From contig JAXDDX010000045.1 of assembly GCA_034670405.1 (NCBI GenBank), forward strand, positions 2,516,501 through 2,580,500: DNA of 64,000 nt. The letters are read 5' to 3'. Shown in pieces: positions 23,637 to 36,714 of this stretch; position 1 is the first letter of the stretch; the number at the start of each line of letters is the position of its first letter. The notes beneath the pieces are model-generated. The model was not told the DNA's origin and ran no database searches. It worked only from the letters and a program-made list of their open reading frames with translations. The DNA is from Hoplostethus atlanticus. Taxonomy: Eukaryota; Chordata; Actinopteri; Trachichthyiformes; Trachichthyidae. A program made the translations under genes and the position numbers.

Positions 23637-23790
23637 CATGAAGCTCTGTTCTTTATTCTCAATTCAAAAACTTTATTGCCATGACTGGTTATCAGAAAAC
23701 ACAATTGGAGAAGCAGTTTCTAAAATGTCACTTTTCAAAAACCAACAACTTCTACATTTAGACCATGTTGAATGTATAAAACTACGTTAC

Positions 23791-23803
23791 ATCTCTCTCT
23801 CTC

Positions 23804-23881
<78 letters not shown>
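23791..23881. repeat. (CT)n microsatellite
   Basis: About 90 bp of CT repeats with two interruptions. It lies about 155 bp after the previous TC tract in the same strand. Confidence 0.97.
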
Positions 23882-23885
<4 letters not shown>

Positions 23886-24955
23886 CCCCTGGCCTTGCTG
23901 TCGAGTTTCAGTGCAGAAAATAGCAACGTGAACAAAAACTCTTGCCCCCCTCCGAACCACGTGGGATTTGGTATTTTCGAAGTCTCAATTATTCCCTCTG
24001 CCTCATCCATATTTTGCCCTGAACTGAGCATCACTAATCCTCCTGTGGAAAGAGGCCCAGTTTGGAGGCCCAGCGCCTCCTGTGCCCTTGCTAAAAATAC
24101 GTCTGCAGCTCAGGCTTCGCTACCGTCCGGGTTTTGCCCTTTCTGCTGCAGAGAGTAGCAGATGATTAAAGTTTGGCAAGTTTTGTCTGGTAAACACCGT
24201 TTAACCTCGGTTCAGTCAGTGTTGGGAAACTCCTGTCAAAGTCACAGTTCCTTCACACTGGAAGACGGTGTGAAGGAACAAGCGAAGCTTCCTTCCTTCA
24301 AGACAAACAACGTTACTTAAAATGTTTCCTAGAAAAATGTGTTAAATGATCACATCTACATCTGCAATGTCATACAGTATAAAATCACATGATTCCAACA
24401 GATTAACAAGTTAACCAAACAGTATTTTAGTAGAAGTAAAGTGAAGGAATGTCGACTGTGTTTCTGAGCTGCCTGACAGAAGTAGAGCCCATTCTGACTT
24501 GGAATGTGAACTTTCTGTTGTATGAAAACTTCTGACTAGGTGATAAAAAATAAATGGAGGTTCCAGGTTTTACCTTGCCACCGGAGATTTTCCAGAACAC
24601 GGTCTGAAGAGAACCCATGATATTCAGATGAATGATTTTCACTTTTTGTTCAGCCTGAGGTTTGCTTTGTCTTTCTCTGAGCCAAACTAGAACAGAAAGT
24701 GAGGTGACCTTGAAACATCGGAGACGTTTTACCGCCGCTACTTTCCACGCTTGAAGTTTGGAGCTCCAGATATTTATATATTATATATAAGATTTATTTT
24801 GGTGACATATCTAACACTGATCTGAGCAGCTGACCCAGTACAACCAGTACAACCACAGTCTCTACTGGTTCCACTGGGAGCTGACCAGTACAACCACAGT
24901 CTCCTACTGGTGTCTTCCTCTTGCCCCCTACACAGGGAGGTCAGAGGTCAGCTAC
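23882..24955. other. Intergenic, nothing recognised
   Basis: No supported exon. 24836-24910 repeats a CCAGTACAACCA phrase also present near 9040. Confidence 0.35.
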
Positions 24956-24959
24956 AGAG

Positions 24960-25190
24960 CAGCACTGTAGAGTGGGTAGGGTTCAGTGTGTTGCTCAAGG
25001 ACACTTCAGCAGGGTGGACGCTTGATTCAGTATTCATCATATGTTAAAAATAGAAGTTTTGCCATTCACAGAATTACCTCCATGAATAAAACTACATTTT
25101 ATGTTTCACACTCAACTGGTCCCATGTAGCTCGATGGGCAGAGCAAGGCACTAAGGGTTGGAGGTTTGATTGCCACTGTAGACACCCATA
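24960..25190 (+). repeat. SINE-like fragments
   Basis: TTGCTCAAGGACACTTCAGC at 24991 and, about 130 bases on, an A-box-like TGTAGCTCGATGGGCAGAGC with a B-box-like GGTTTGATTGCC. These are typical tRNA-derived SINE parts, but their order and truncation are not resolved. Confidence 0.5.
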
Positions 25191-25799
25191 CTAACATTGC
25201 ATTCACTCATGGCAGTGTGCTGTATAACAGCATCCAACAGCGTGTGTGACTGTGGTGACATTTTGTACCTTTATTTTAAAACACGTAATCATTGCCAGTT
25301 TTACCGCAGTTTTAGGACGTGATCACACCTATAATTAATTTACCTTGGTCTGAACCAGAGTAGAGAAGATGACTTTGAAGTCTTTTAGTGTTTGGTTGGT
25401 TCAGGTTCACACTGACCAATCACAAGCCAACCAGAAGTCCCATGACTCCCCAGCATCTGGTTGATTGGTTGAGTTTTGGTAACCTGTCATCCCACCAGGT
25501 TAGAGAGTCCAAACCAACCTGGTTCCAGTCTGTAACTTGATCTGCTCTTCTCTGGTGTTCATACCAGTTAAGAACACATGAACAAACATCTGAGTATGAG
25601 CATCAGTCCAGACTGACCAAGTCTCCTTCTACCCATAATGCCTTGTGTTTTGGGTGGTTTCCGTTCTCTCCTAACGAACCACCACAGTTCTCTTGTTAGA
25701 GGACTGAGATGTTTTCAGGCGTCCCCTCGGTTATTTGGTGAATGTTGTTGTTCTCACCTGGAAACCAACCAGCTAGAGGAGGAAACAGAGTTTAATGAA

Positions 25800-26035
25800 C
25801 CCATTGTGTTGTGAGTGTGGTAGAGCTTCAAACCCACAGTGTTCTTCTAAGATCCGAAGGGAGCCAACAAGCACCTCAGGGTTCTTCACGAGGAAAAAGA
25901 TCCCTAAAGGGTTCCTTGAGGACCTCCATATGTTAGAGGTTGTTGGAAGTACTGTTAGGGTTCATGTACTCCCTATGAAGGGGTTCTTCAAGGAACCTTC
26001 TGGGGTTCTCGTATGGTTCCAGTCCCGCTCCATCT
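25800..26035. repeat. Diverged dispersed repeat with GGGTTCTTC motifs
   Basis: GGGTTCTTCACGAGG, AAAGGGTTCCTTGAGG, GGGGTTCTTCAAGGAACC and GGGGTTCTCG are spaced through the segment. From memory such motifs occur in a common fish DNA-element family. No termini assigned. Confidence 0.35.
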
Positions 26036-26237
26036 AATGACCCAGCATGCACCAGCAGCGTTTACTAGCACTGGTGTTTAACAGCGTTGATCTGCAGGGA
26101 TCGTACAGGAAGCGATGGAGCTGCCTCAACCTCGACAGGCTCCTCCATTCAGCTGATGATAAGTACAATCATTACACTGGGCTTTATGATACAGAGGCTG
26201 ATTATGGTTCCTCATAGCGCAGAGAGGGAGAGGACCT

Positions 26238-26238
<1 letters not shown>

Positions 26239-26282
<44 letters not shown>
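26239..26282. repeat. (GT)n microsatellite
   Basis: About 22 GT units. The unique-looking, GC-moderate sequence at 26375-26540, rich in homeobox-type TAATTA motifs, could be regulatory. Another interrupted (CA)n lies at 26647-26693. Confidence 0.95.
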
Positions 26283-26885
26283 TGGGGGGGTGAAGCTCTC
26301 AGCCTCATAATTAAAAGCCTCGGAGGATCCCAGCAGGAATGGAGGGAGGAAATGCACACTTGTCAGAACATAAGGGCACACTTTATTTAAAGCGCACCGG
26401 CCGCCTCCCCCGGATATCAGACACAATTAAAATGCAGAGGAGGAGGTAATTAATTATGAGACACGGTACGCTCCGGTGTGCGGCTCTGCCTGACTGCAAC
26501 AGTCATGCTTTGATGTGGAAGTATGAGGAATCAATATGCACCTCCACCGAACACACAGGTACAAATAGGATACTACTAGGAACAGCTGGGTGGCGTTCAC
26601 AGACATAACATATAGCCTTCCTGTGTGCAATGCAAGCAGTGGTTACTCACACACACACACACACACAGACACACACACACGCACACACACACATGCCTCA
26701 CACACTCCCCTTTGTACATTTTCTTGTGGAAAATATTTTACTCAACATCTACTGACCTTTTATCCAGAGCAGCTGAGTGGGCAGGGTGTTGATTGATGTA
26801 TTGTATGCTGCAGGATCGAACCTGTGATATTTTGGTTAAAGGAGGTCCTGTCTACCGTACATCGTGTTAAATACTGTACATAAGT

Positions 26886-27110
26886 GGTTCTCAATCAGGT
26901 CCTCAGATACCAGGCCCTGCTGGTTTTCTGTCTAGCTGGACAGGAACTGTCATCAAAGCAACAGTAGAATATAGAGAGGACTTATGACCAGAATCAAATG
27001 TTGAATCAAATCCCTGGACCGGCTGGGAATACCTGGGCAGCAAATGAATATACCTGCCCCTCCCTTCACTAGCACCAAGGTGCCATTGGGCAAGGCACCT
27101 CACCGCCAGT
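26886..27110. repeat. Dispersed MITE-like and SINE-like fragments
   Basis: GTGGTTCTCAATCAGGTCCT followed by CAGGCCCTGCTGGTTTTCTG looks like the end of a common fish DNA element. GCCATTGGGCAAGGCACCTC near 27081 is a SINE-like phrase. Both are fragments. Confidence 0.35.
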
Positions 27111-27935
27111 TACTCAGTGGAGCTGCTCAGTGGAACAGGACTGCTCTTGTAGTTTATCATGATGATGGAGAGAATCTGAACCAAACACAACAGGAGACGT
27201 TCAGGACCAATATTCCCTGGTTGCTAGTTTGGTGACGAATCATTTACACTGACCAAATAATAATATCAGTCATGGCTCCATTTTGGCCATAAAAGCAGGT
27301 TAGGAGGTTTGATATAATAATTGATATTATTATTACGTTGCCGTAGTTTAGGGTTTAGTGAATGTGTGTGAATGTGTTCAGCATTATGAACGTGAAGCAG
27401 GTCAACACGCTGAGCTAAGATTCATGGGATAAAGGTTAGACGTTCCTCAGGATGAGAGGCAGGAAGACGGTCAGCATCAGGAAAGATCAATGAAGCGTCA
27501 AGACAGCGTTGAGCAAAAGACAAAATATTGAGTGTTGCTCATAACGCATTTTCATAAATCATGACCGCAGTACTTTATGAGATTCTAATCATTCTAGTCG
27601 TACTGCAGCAGATCTTTAGGGGTCATAACCCAGGAACACCACATTCATTATGGATTATAATTCATGCCATGATGCATTAAACGTTTCTCTTGGGATTATA
27701 ATCTAAGACAAATTGAAATATGCTTATATATATAATATATATCATTCAATTATAATACCTTGTGATCCACTTTAATTAAAGCATTAGAAAAGTTCTTACT
27801 GAACACTTTCAGTTTCAGTGTGAATCTGTTTCACATTTTAGGCATTTATTTGATTGATTTATTTATTTATCTTTTAAAAAGGACAAAGCACATTAATCAA
27901 CATTAATTTTCATCTGCATGATTTATCTCAGCAGA
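27111..27935. other. Intergenic, nothing recognised
   Basis: AT-rich unique-looking sequence without supported exons. Confidence 0.35.
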
Positions 27936-28285
27936 CAGAGTAGTAGTAATAATAGTAATAATAGTATTAATAATAGTACTAGTAATAGTAGTAATAACAC
28001 TAGTAATAATAGTAATAATAGTATTAATAATAGTACTAGTAATAGTAGTAATAATAGTATTAATAATAGTACTAGTAATAGTAGTAATAATACTATTAAT
28101 AATAGTACTAGTAATAGTAGTAATAACACTAGTAATAATAGTAATAATAGTATTAATAATAGTAGTAGTAATAGTAGTAATAACACTAGTTATAATAGTA
28201 GTAATAACACTAGTAGTAGTAGTAATAATAGTAATAATAGTAATAGTAGTAGTAATAGTAGTAATATTAATAAAAGTAAAATAAT
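27936..28285. repeat. Compound (AGT/AAT)n trinucleotide array
   Basis: About 350 bp of TAG/TAA/TAT-type triplets with a longer period (TAGTAATAATAGTATTAATA recurs every few tens of bases). Open frames run through both strands only because the triplets avoid stops in some frames. Confidence 0.97.
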
Positions 28286-28435
28286 AAGAAAGAAGAATAA
28301 AAGTAAGAATACCCAGTTTTACAACCCAATCACGGATTCCAAAACGGGAGTAAGAGCTGTGATTGGTCACCAGGAGGCACCAGGTGCTGCTGTTGCACCA
28401 TGATCCATTAATGAATCTGTGATTGTTCTTCAGTG

Positions 28436-28535
28436 TACATGGCCCCTCCCCCGTGGAACACATGGCCCCTCCCCCAGGGAACACGTGGGCCCTTCCCCAG
28501 GGAACACGTGGCCCCTCCCCCAGGGAACCGACCTC
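28436..28535. repeat. GC-rich minisatellite at the 5' edge of a LINE
   Basis: About four units built on CATGGCCCCTCCCCCAGGGA with a following ACACGTGG. It lies directly before the 5' truncation point of the L2-like copy at 28550. Confidence 0.85.
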
Positions 28536-28549
28536 TGACCTCCATGTTG

Positions 28550-29646
28550 GCCCCCTACTGTACTCCCTGTACACACATGACTGTGTGGCCAGGTTCAGCT
28601 CCAACACCATCATTAAGTTTGCGGATGACACAGTGGTGGTGGGCCTGATCTCCAACAACGACGAGAAGGCCTACCTGGAGGAAGTTGCTGATCTGTCACT
28701 CTGGTGCCGGGACAACAGCCTCCTCCTGAATGTCACCAAAACTAAGGAGCTGATTGTGGACTTTAGGAGGACACAACAACAGAGGACGTACTCACCACTG
28801 GGGATTAATGGGAATACTGTGGAGAGGGTGAGCAGGTATAAATACCTGGGAGTCAACATCACCGAAGATCTGACATGGTCCACACACACTGACACTCTGG
28901 TGAAGAAAGGCGAGGCAGCGCCTTTACCACCTCAGGCAGCTGAGGAAATTCAAAGTCTCCCGGAGGATCCTTCAGTCCTTCTACTCTGGAGCTGTGGAGA
29001 GCATCCTGACAGGAAGCATCACTGCCTGGTTTGGCAACAGCTCCGCTCAGGACAGGAAGGCTCTGCAGAGAGTAGTGCGTTCGGCCGAGCGCACTATTGG
29101 AACTACACTCCCCACCCTGCAGGACTTATACACCAGGAGGTGCAGAACCAGAGCCTGCAGGATCATGAAGGATCCTCACCACCCCAACAACGGACTGTTT
29201 CAGCTGCTGCGGTCAGGCAAGCGCCTCCGTAGTCACGCTGCCAAAACAGAGAGACTGAGACGGAGTTTCTTTCCTCAGGCCATCAGGACTGTGAACTCTG
29301 ACCTCACCAGGGCCCCCACCAAGACACACACTGCCCCTCTTATGCACACACACACTTAGGTAAAGACTACACATAATTTATAGTATATTACATTCATACA
29401 ATTTCCCATACTACTATATTTTCATTTCCAAAGTGCTCTTACTGTATATATTGTGTTGTTTTTTTTATATAAGAGCTCTTACTGTAATTACTGTAATACT
29501 GTAAATATTGTGGTGTTTTTTTATTGTAAATACTGTGTACTGTTGCCCTTTTGCACATTCCCGTTGAGCATTGCCACTTTTCATTTCACTACACACCCCG
29601 TGTGTGTATGTGACAAATAAAGTTCTTGAATCTTGAATCTTGAATC
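28550..29646 (+). mobile_element. L2-like LINE, 5'-truncated, + strand
   Basis: Starts within reverse transcriptase (GPLLYSLYTHDC), carries the catalytic FADDT motif near 28618-28632, then KTKELIVDFRR, GINGNTVERVSRYKYLGV and, in another frame after a shift near 28900, ESILTGSITAWFGNSSAQD and LFQLLRSGKRLRSHAAK to a stop near 29359. The 3' UTR ends AAAGTTCTTGAATCTTGAAT, a tail of repeated TTGAATC units at 29619-29646. Non-functional because of 5' loss and the frameshift. Confidence 0.9.
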
Positions 29647-29649
29647 AGA

Positions 29650-30254
29650 TGTAAGAGAGCTGGATCGTAGCAACAGACTGTGACTACAGGTCAGTTTTTT
29701 TGCACCTCTCTCTTTGTGATTGTGAGTGATTGTGGGATGACCTGAGCCCAGATCAGCCGGTAGAAGCGGGTAGCGGCGGCGCTGTGCGGGGACATCTGCT
29801 CCGCTGCAGCATCGTCGTCCATTTTAGATGACATCACCTGAGTGGACACAGCTGGGGAGGCCTTGTATCATGCATCACACAGGACAAGAGGGGGGCAAAG
29901 GGCACATCATCTGTATTCTATATATAACCTGACCTGTCTGGAGGAGGACCAAGCCCCGCCCACCCCCGCGTCTCGCTGCGGTACCTGCCGTTGAGGGACC
30001 GCTCATTTATCATGGGCGGAGGGAAAGGTGGCAGCGAGGGGAGCTTTCCAGTTGAACTCATCTGTCTAATGCTGTCCTCTCAGGGGGGAGGGGGGCGGAG
30101 TCCAGCTCTGACCTGGAGCTGCTCCACGCAGTGGCACCTGGAAGGTCACAGGGGTCACAGGAGTCACAGGGGTCATCAGGCTCATCAACGGCCATGTGAC
30201 GCGTTCAACTGAACTTAAGTAAAGATCCCCCCCCACCCCCCACCCCCACACACA

Positions 30255-30287
<33 letters not shown>

Positions 30288-32440
30288 CTCTTATGTCTGC
30301 ATAAGAGCATCAGGGTTAGGGTTGCATTGTGGCCCTATCTCCAGGAAACGACCTGACAACCTTTCACTTACTTACGGGGCAAAAGTTACGACTACTCATC
30401 TCCTTCTTGACGGAGAGCACAGTACTACCACAGTACAGGTACATGATGGGGAATTTCTATGATGGCTGCCTCTTTCTCCTGGGTAACAGAACAGACAGGA
30501 CTGCACCATTCATTAGTTTAGTGGTTAATTTGTACGGTGGCCGACAAGGGCAAACATGTTGCAATGGCCCAAAACATTTCCATTAGGAGAAACGTGCTGC
30601 AGCTTCAGAAACGATGCCAATTCAAAAACAAATACAACAATGGAAACAGTCAACAGTCGTAAATCTGTTGCTCTTTTATAATATTGTAAAAGACTAAGGC
30701 CAAATGTAAAAAAGAATACGTACCTTTTTATGTCGCCTCTTAACACCACTTTTCTTCCCGCTTCAAAAACAAACACACTCTCTCGTCTGGTCTCTCTCGG
30801 ATTGAAAATCAAGCTGTTCCACTTAGCCCTTAGTATGTTGGAGGGAATTGAACCCCCAACCCTGGCAGTGTAAGTACCTTGGTACTATTTAACTATTCAC
30901 ACACAGAAATCAGAAGGTAGAAAAAAGCTCCAATTCTCTCTGCAGGTATCGCGTCACGTTACCACTGATTCTCTTAGATCTGGCGTCCACCGATCAAGTC
31001 CAGACGCGACTGTAGACGTCGAGTCTGTCGAGACGTGGAGGCAGAGGGAGGAAAGGAGAGAGCGACGTCTTCGGCAGGTTTATTTATACCACAGTAAACG
31101 AGATCAACGGAGGAGGGAAACAAAGCAACGATGCCTCGCTTGTTCCCCTGCCAAGCGCTTGGCAGTCGGTACCTGCTGGCCCGCTGGATGAAAAGCACCA
31201 GGTCTGCGGTTTCCTCTGAGCTGAGATGGAGACTTGCTCGGCTGCAGCACAACGTGAGGAAGTTAGCGTTAGTGCTAGAGCTGCTCCCAAGTCAAGACTG
31301 TTATCCTCTCATCTGCAGGCCAGCCTCAACAGGAGAGAGCAGAGAATGAAACCCAAGCTGGACGGGGTGGCCATCACAACCAGCATTTCATAATATCATA
31401 ACACAGTCGAAATTCATATTGAAACAGCTTTGTTTTGAGCCGATATCAGTTGTCTATATTTACATTATATAAATATTATACATAGATATTTATATGTATA
31501 TTGGGTTTTCAGCGTTGGTGTAGGCCGACCTGTCATTATCTAATCAACATCTTGATGTTTTGTGTTGCTTCTTTCAACATTTATATTTTCAGTATTTAGC
31601 TGATGCTTTTATCAACCAGTTTCTATTAGGCAATATCTGCCTCAGCAAAGCAGAAGAATGGTCATAATGTTCCAGCGAGCCACAGACATGCCCACAGTGA
31701 AATGAGACAGCTTCCACCTCGGCATCGATATCAAATCGATGCTTTGTCTCGCAGCGTGTACACACCAAAACACTTAGACCTTTACAAGCCCTGCCGCGGC
31801 CACTGGGACTTGGGCTTTACTTTCATTACACAAATAACAACCCATTTCCATACAAGAGCGAGACTATAAGAAAACTCATCATACTTCAGCTTCAATCAGT
31901 AATTCAACACGAAATTCTATTTTACAGCCCCGATGAGAGAAGAGCAGGACAAACCGGTAGCAAATAGCCCGGGCTGAATGTCAAGTGTTTTATTTGTTAG
32001 TGCGGTTCATCTCATTGCAGTCAGAAAATTGCATTTCCAAGAATATTCCTTCCTTAACAATGCAGCCAAAAATAATACGGTGCAGACGCGACTGAAAGAG
32101 GCTCCCGTGAGATTTTCCCTGTGGGTAAATTAGTCTCATATAGTGAGGAATAGGGAAACAGTTTTAATAGGCGGTGGGCTCTGCCGTGGACAACGGATGA
32201 ATTATCATGGGAGTGAAAACATGTTTGAGTTGGAATTATAATGCATAGTCAGGCTTAGTATGAAGGCCCTTAATAGGCTAATCTGGATTTTGTCATAATT
32301 TAGGACTGATATGAAATATTAAGATGGATTGGATGAGGGAATAAAATACCACCATCATGTGTCCAAACTGTTTTAATTCTCATTAATTATTAATTATTAC
32401 TCTTAGTACAATAGCTACTGACACATAGTGGTTATAAGCC
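29650..32440. other. Intergenic, mostly unique sequence
   Basis: A C-rich and (CA)n stretch lies at 30227-30288, and a reversed SINE-like B-box with CCCCCAACCCTGGCAG near 30850-30870. The block 31700-32440 has no repeat character and several TAATTA motifs and could be conserved regulatory sequence. No coding exon is supported. Confidence 0.35.
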
Positions 32441-32454
32441 CCTTGATCATTAAC

Positions 32455-32455
<1 letters not shown>

Positions 32456-32508
<53 letters not shown>
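32456..32508. repeat. (CA)n microsatellite
   Basis: About 26 uninterrupted CA units. Confidence 0.98.
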
Positions 32509-32509
<1 letters not shown>

Positions 32510-32668
32510 CTGATCTGCAGTATACCTGCAGTAGATATCAGGGTCAGACTGATATATGGAGCCGATATCGGCCTTTAATGTACTATAGGATGCAGTGTGA
32601 TGCAGAATATGATTGATGACATATTTATTGTAGAATTGATTGTAATGTGGCACGTATGCATGAAAATG

Positions 32669-33609
32669 TTTCAATTCAATTCAATTCAATTCAAGAAGTT
32701 TATTTGTCACATACACACACGAGGTGTGCAGTGAAATGTAAAGTGGCAATGCTCAGCAGAAATGTGCAAAATAACAGGTTCACACTATTTACAATAAACC
32801 AACACAATATTTACAATGTCACAGTAAGAGCTCTATATAAAAAGCAACACAATATTTACAATAAGAGCACTTTATAAAAATATAGTAAAAAAGGGAAATT
32901 GTATGTATGTAATATAATATAAATTATAAATTATGTGTAGTCTTTACCTAAGTGTGTGTGTGCATAAATTATAAATTATATACACATAAATTATGTGTAG
33001 TCTTTACCTAAGTGTGTGTGTGCATAAGAGGGGCAGTGTGTGTGTCTTGGTGGGGGCCCTGGTGAGGTCAGAGTTCACAGTCCTGATGGCCTGAGGAAAG
33101 AAACTCCGTCTCAGTCTCTGTTTTGGCAGCATGACTACGGAGGCGCTTGCCTGACCGCAGCAGCTGAAACAGTCCGTTGTTGGGGTGGTGAGGATCCTTC
33201 ATGATCCTGCAGGCTCTGGTTCTGCACCTCCTGGTGTATAAGTCCTGCAGGGTGGGGAGTGTAGTTCCAATAGTACGCTCAGCCGAACGCACTACTCTCT
33301 GCAGAGCCTTCCTGTCCTGAGCGGAGCTGTTGCCAAACCAGGCAGTGATGCTTCCTGTCAGGATGCTCTCTACAGCTCCAGAGTAGAAGGACTGAAGGAT
33401 CCTCCGGGAGACTTTGAATTTCCTCAGTTGCCTGAGGTGGTAAAGGCGCTGCCTTGCCTTTCTCACCAGAGTGTCTGTATGTGTGGACCATGTCAGATCT
33501 TCTGTGATGTGGACTCCCAGGTATTTATACCTGCTCACCCTCTCCACAGTAGTCCCATTAATCCCCAGTGGTGAGTACGTCCTCCACTGGGGATTAATGG
33601 GACTACTGT
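32669..33609 (-). mobile_element. L2-like LINE, 5'-truncated, minus strand, with foldback 5' junction
   Basis: A close relative of the copy at 28550, in the opposite orientation about 3 kb away. The 3' tail is the (TTCAA)n tract at 32669-32694. The frame on the minus strand encodes the RT C terminus (YKYLGVHITEDLTW, KARQRLYHLRQLRKF, ESILTGSITAWFGN, LLRSGKRLRSHAAKTE) without interruption from about 33570 to 33068. A tandem duplication of about 65 bp lies in the 3' UTR (32920-33030). At the 5' end a perfect 26-bp inverted repeat joins two copies of the same LINE segment. Confidence 0.9.
33546..33609. repeat. 26-bp inverted repeat at the LINE 5' junction
   Basis: Arm 33546-33571 (starts ACAGTAGTCCCATTAATCCC) and arm 33584-33609 are exact reverse complements with a 12-nt spacer. 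Both arms are LINE sequence. Confidence 0.95.
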
Positions 33610-34435
33610 CATTATCATATAAAAGCAAAGAGTTTTAGTGTCTGAATGCCGTTTCAGAAATGTTTCCAGTCTGACAGGAATACAATTCTGGGAGACTTTT
33701 TTAAATTTAAGATCAACAAATGATCAGATATTGGCAGCTGCAATCCATAAACATCAGTATCATTATCAGCCTTCAAAAACCCATAAGACGCAATATAATA
33801 TATAATATAATATTACAACACTAACAGGCTATCCTGTAGATCTATAACTACACACCGCTGTCAGTCAACTCATGCTCACAGGCATGAGGAGGAAAAGTGT
33901 TATTTACTTTTAAATAGTTTTGGTCTTAAAAGAGCATCCCTGTAAAAACAGGAATAATTAGTCAAATTACCTTAAAGACCCACACACACACACACACACC
34001 CATGGCGTCTGCTCCAGTAATCTAAAGCTCAATTACTGCCATCATCGGCCCAACCACAATTTACAAGCCTCAGAGTAGAAACTGCTGACAATAACTTTTA
34101 AGAGCATATTAATGATGCATGCAACCATACAACAGTGTAACTTGGAGTGACAAAACATTTTCCTCATAGAAGTCCGGTTGAGTTTTTCATTTGGTGCTCT
34201 GTGTCGTGGGTTTATGGGAAGTTAAAAAACGGCGGGTCAGATGAAGGACGCTGTAAATGTTTCTAGTAAAGCCTCACTTCCTAATTACCTGATGACTTAC
34301 TGGTGCAGCAGCTGAGATGTTTCATTACAGGACAGAGAACAGAGGGAATTAGTCCGTCCACAAGTACCAGTACACCTGTAAATATCCCTGTGAAATATGG
34401 CAGTGTCAATTAGTCAGGTTTATAACCAACACATA
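33610..34435. other. Intergenic, nothing recognised
   Basis: AT-rich; a short (CA)n lies at 33981-33999. No supported gene. Confidence 0.35.
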
Positions 34436-34459
34436 AACCAACCTGATCTCAATGTGCCA

Positions 34460-35216
34460 CCTAGTGAAGACAACATCAAAGACTAGTGAAGACAGCATCC
34501 AGGTGACCTGAAGGACTAGTGAAGACAGCATCAAAGACTAGTGAAGACAGCATCCATGTGACCTGAAGGACTAGTCAAGACAGCATCCAGGTGACCTGAA
34601 GGACTAGTGAAGACAGCATCAAGGACTAGTGAAGACAGCATCCAGACAACCTGAAGAACTAGTGAAGACAGCACCCAGACAACCTGAAGGACTAGTGAAG
34701 GCAGCATCAAGGACTAGTGAAGACAGCATCCAGACAACCTGAAGGACTAGTGAAGACAGCATCAAGGACTAGTGAAGACAGCATCCAGACAACCTGAAGG
34801 ACTAGTGAAGGCAGCATCAAGGACTAGTGAAGACAGAATCCAGACAACCTGAAGGACTAGTGAAGACAGCATCAAGGACTAGTGAAGACAGCATCCAGAC
34901 AACCTGAAGGACTAGTGAAGACAGCATCAAGGACTAGTGAAGACAGCATCCAGGACTAGTGAAGACAGCATCCAGACAACCTGAAGGACTAGTGAAGACA
35001 GCACCCAGACAACCTGAAGGACTAGTGAAGACAGCATCAAGGACTAGTGAAGACAGCATCCAGGACTAGTGAAGACAGCACCCAGACAACCTGAAGGACT
35101 AGTGAAGACAGCACCCAGACAACCTGAAGGACTAGTGAAGACAGCACCCAGACAACCTGAAGGACTAGTGAAGACAGCACCCAGACAACCTGAAGGACTA
35201 GTGAAGACAGCATCCA
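34460..35216. repeat. 33/22-bp higher-order minisatellite
   Basis: The long unit is 33 bp (GACTAGTGAAGACAGCATCC, then AGACAACCTGAAG). A short form of 22 bp ends ATCAAG. Over much of the array the two alternate, giving a 55-bp higher-order period. The last part (35085-35210) is a run of long units only. The frame across it is an artefact of the 33-bp period. Confidence 0.95.
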
Positions 35217-35290
35217 TTAGCCCTCTAATTCAGGCTAATCTGTTACTGCTATTGAAGAGATTAAATTGACTCTTCCTCTTTGCTTTTGTC

Positions 35291-35331
35291 TTTCCTTTCC
35301 TTTCCTTTCCTTTCCTTTCCTTTCCTTTCCT
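35291..35331. repeat. (TTTCC)n microsatellite
   Basis: About eight TTTCC units. Confidence 0.95.
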
Positions 35332-35741
35332 TGCCCCTGGTATGTTCCATAGTAATTGACAGATAAATGTCCATATCAGTGAAGGAAGCGGGTGTCGTTC
35401 AGCCTGCTGTGGATTTTAATACGTTGCTCTCTGCTCTGGCCATCCTGAGCTTCTTTCAGGTTGATCAGTACAGAATCGAGGAAAACATCCCTTCTGTCTG
35501 AAAAATAACATTTTTTTCCGTCTGCCGGTGGTATTTTCTGTAATTACAGGTATTATCTGGAACAAAAAATGGTCAATTCTCCTCACAGCTGTCGCAGCCG
35601 GTGCTGTATTTACAATAGAAGAGCAGTGAGAGTTTCTGTGCTGTGGATGAGGTAGTTTACAGGCTGGCATCATCTCATCTGTCCTAACTGCCTGACTCCC
35701 AGTGTCCACATTGTAGCACAGTTAGCACAAATAAACACACA

Positions 35742-36270
<529 letters not shown>

Positions 36271-36714
36271 ACCGTTGTGCAGCAGCTCCCCCAACTGTAA
36301 CAGAGAAAGAACTGAATAACGGTTGTTGTGTTGAAACGAGGCAGACAGGAAGGAAGAAACACAATGAGGATCAGCAGAGAAGAAGAAAAGAGGAGGGGGG
36401 GGCATGACATCAAGGAAGGGAGACTTTTAAACGGTGTCCCATCGCTATGGAAACCATGACACACCACTGTCTGCTATAAGGTAGAAATAATAACATCAAG
36501 AACCAGAATGACTTTATTATCCAGTACAGCATTTTGTCCTGCTGTCTTGGTGGAGGAACACAAGAACATGTCTTGGTGTCATGGTGGAGGAACATCAAGG
36601 TCACATCTGACCTACGACCTTATACCGTCATGGTAAGACCTTATGAACATAAACACCACAGCACATTACAGTATTTCATCAGCATGACAGATTCCAGGTC
36701 AGATAGATGTAATG

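Noticed and set aside
27903-28658. Long Ser/Asn-, Leu- and Ile/Thr-rich frames
   Set aside because: Translation of an AGT/AAT triplet array joined by chance to flanking and LINE sequence.
34460-35216. Regular direct repeats that superficially recall a CRISPR array
   Set aside because: Units are contiguous with no unique spacers, in a vertebrate genome; it is a minisatellite.
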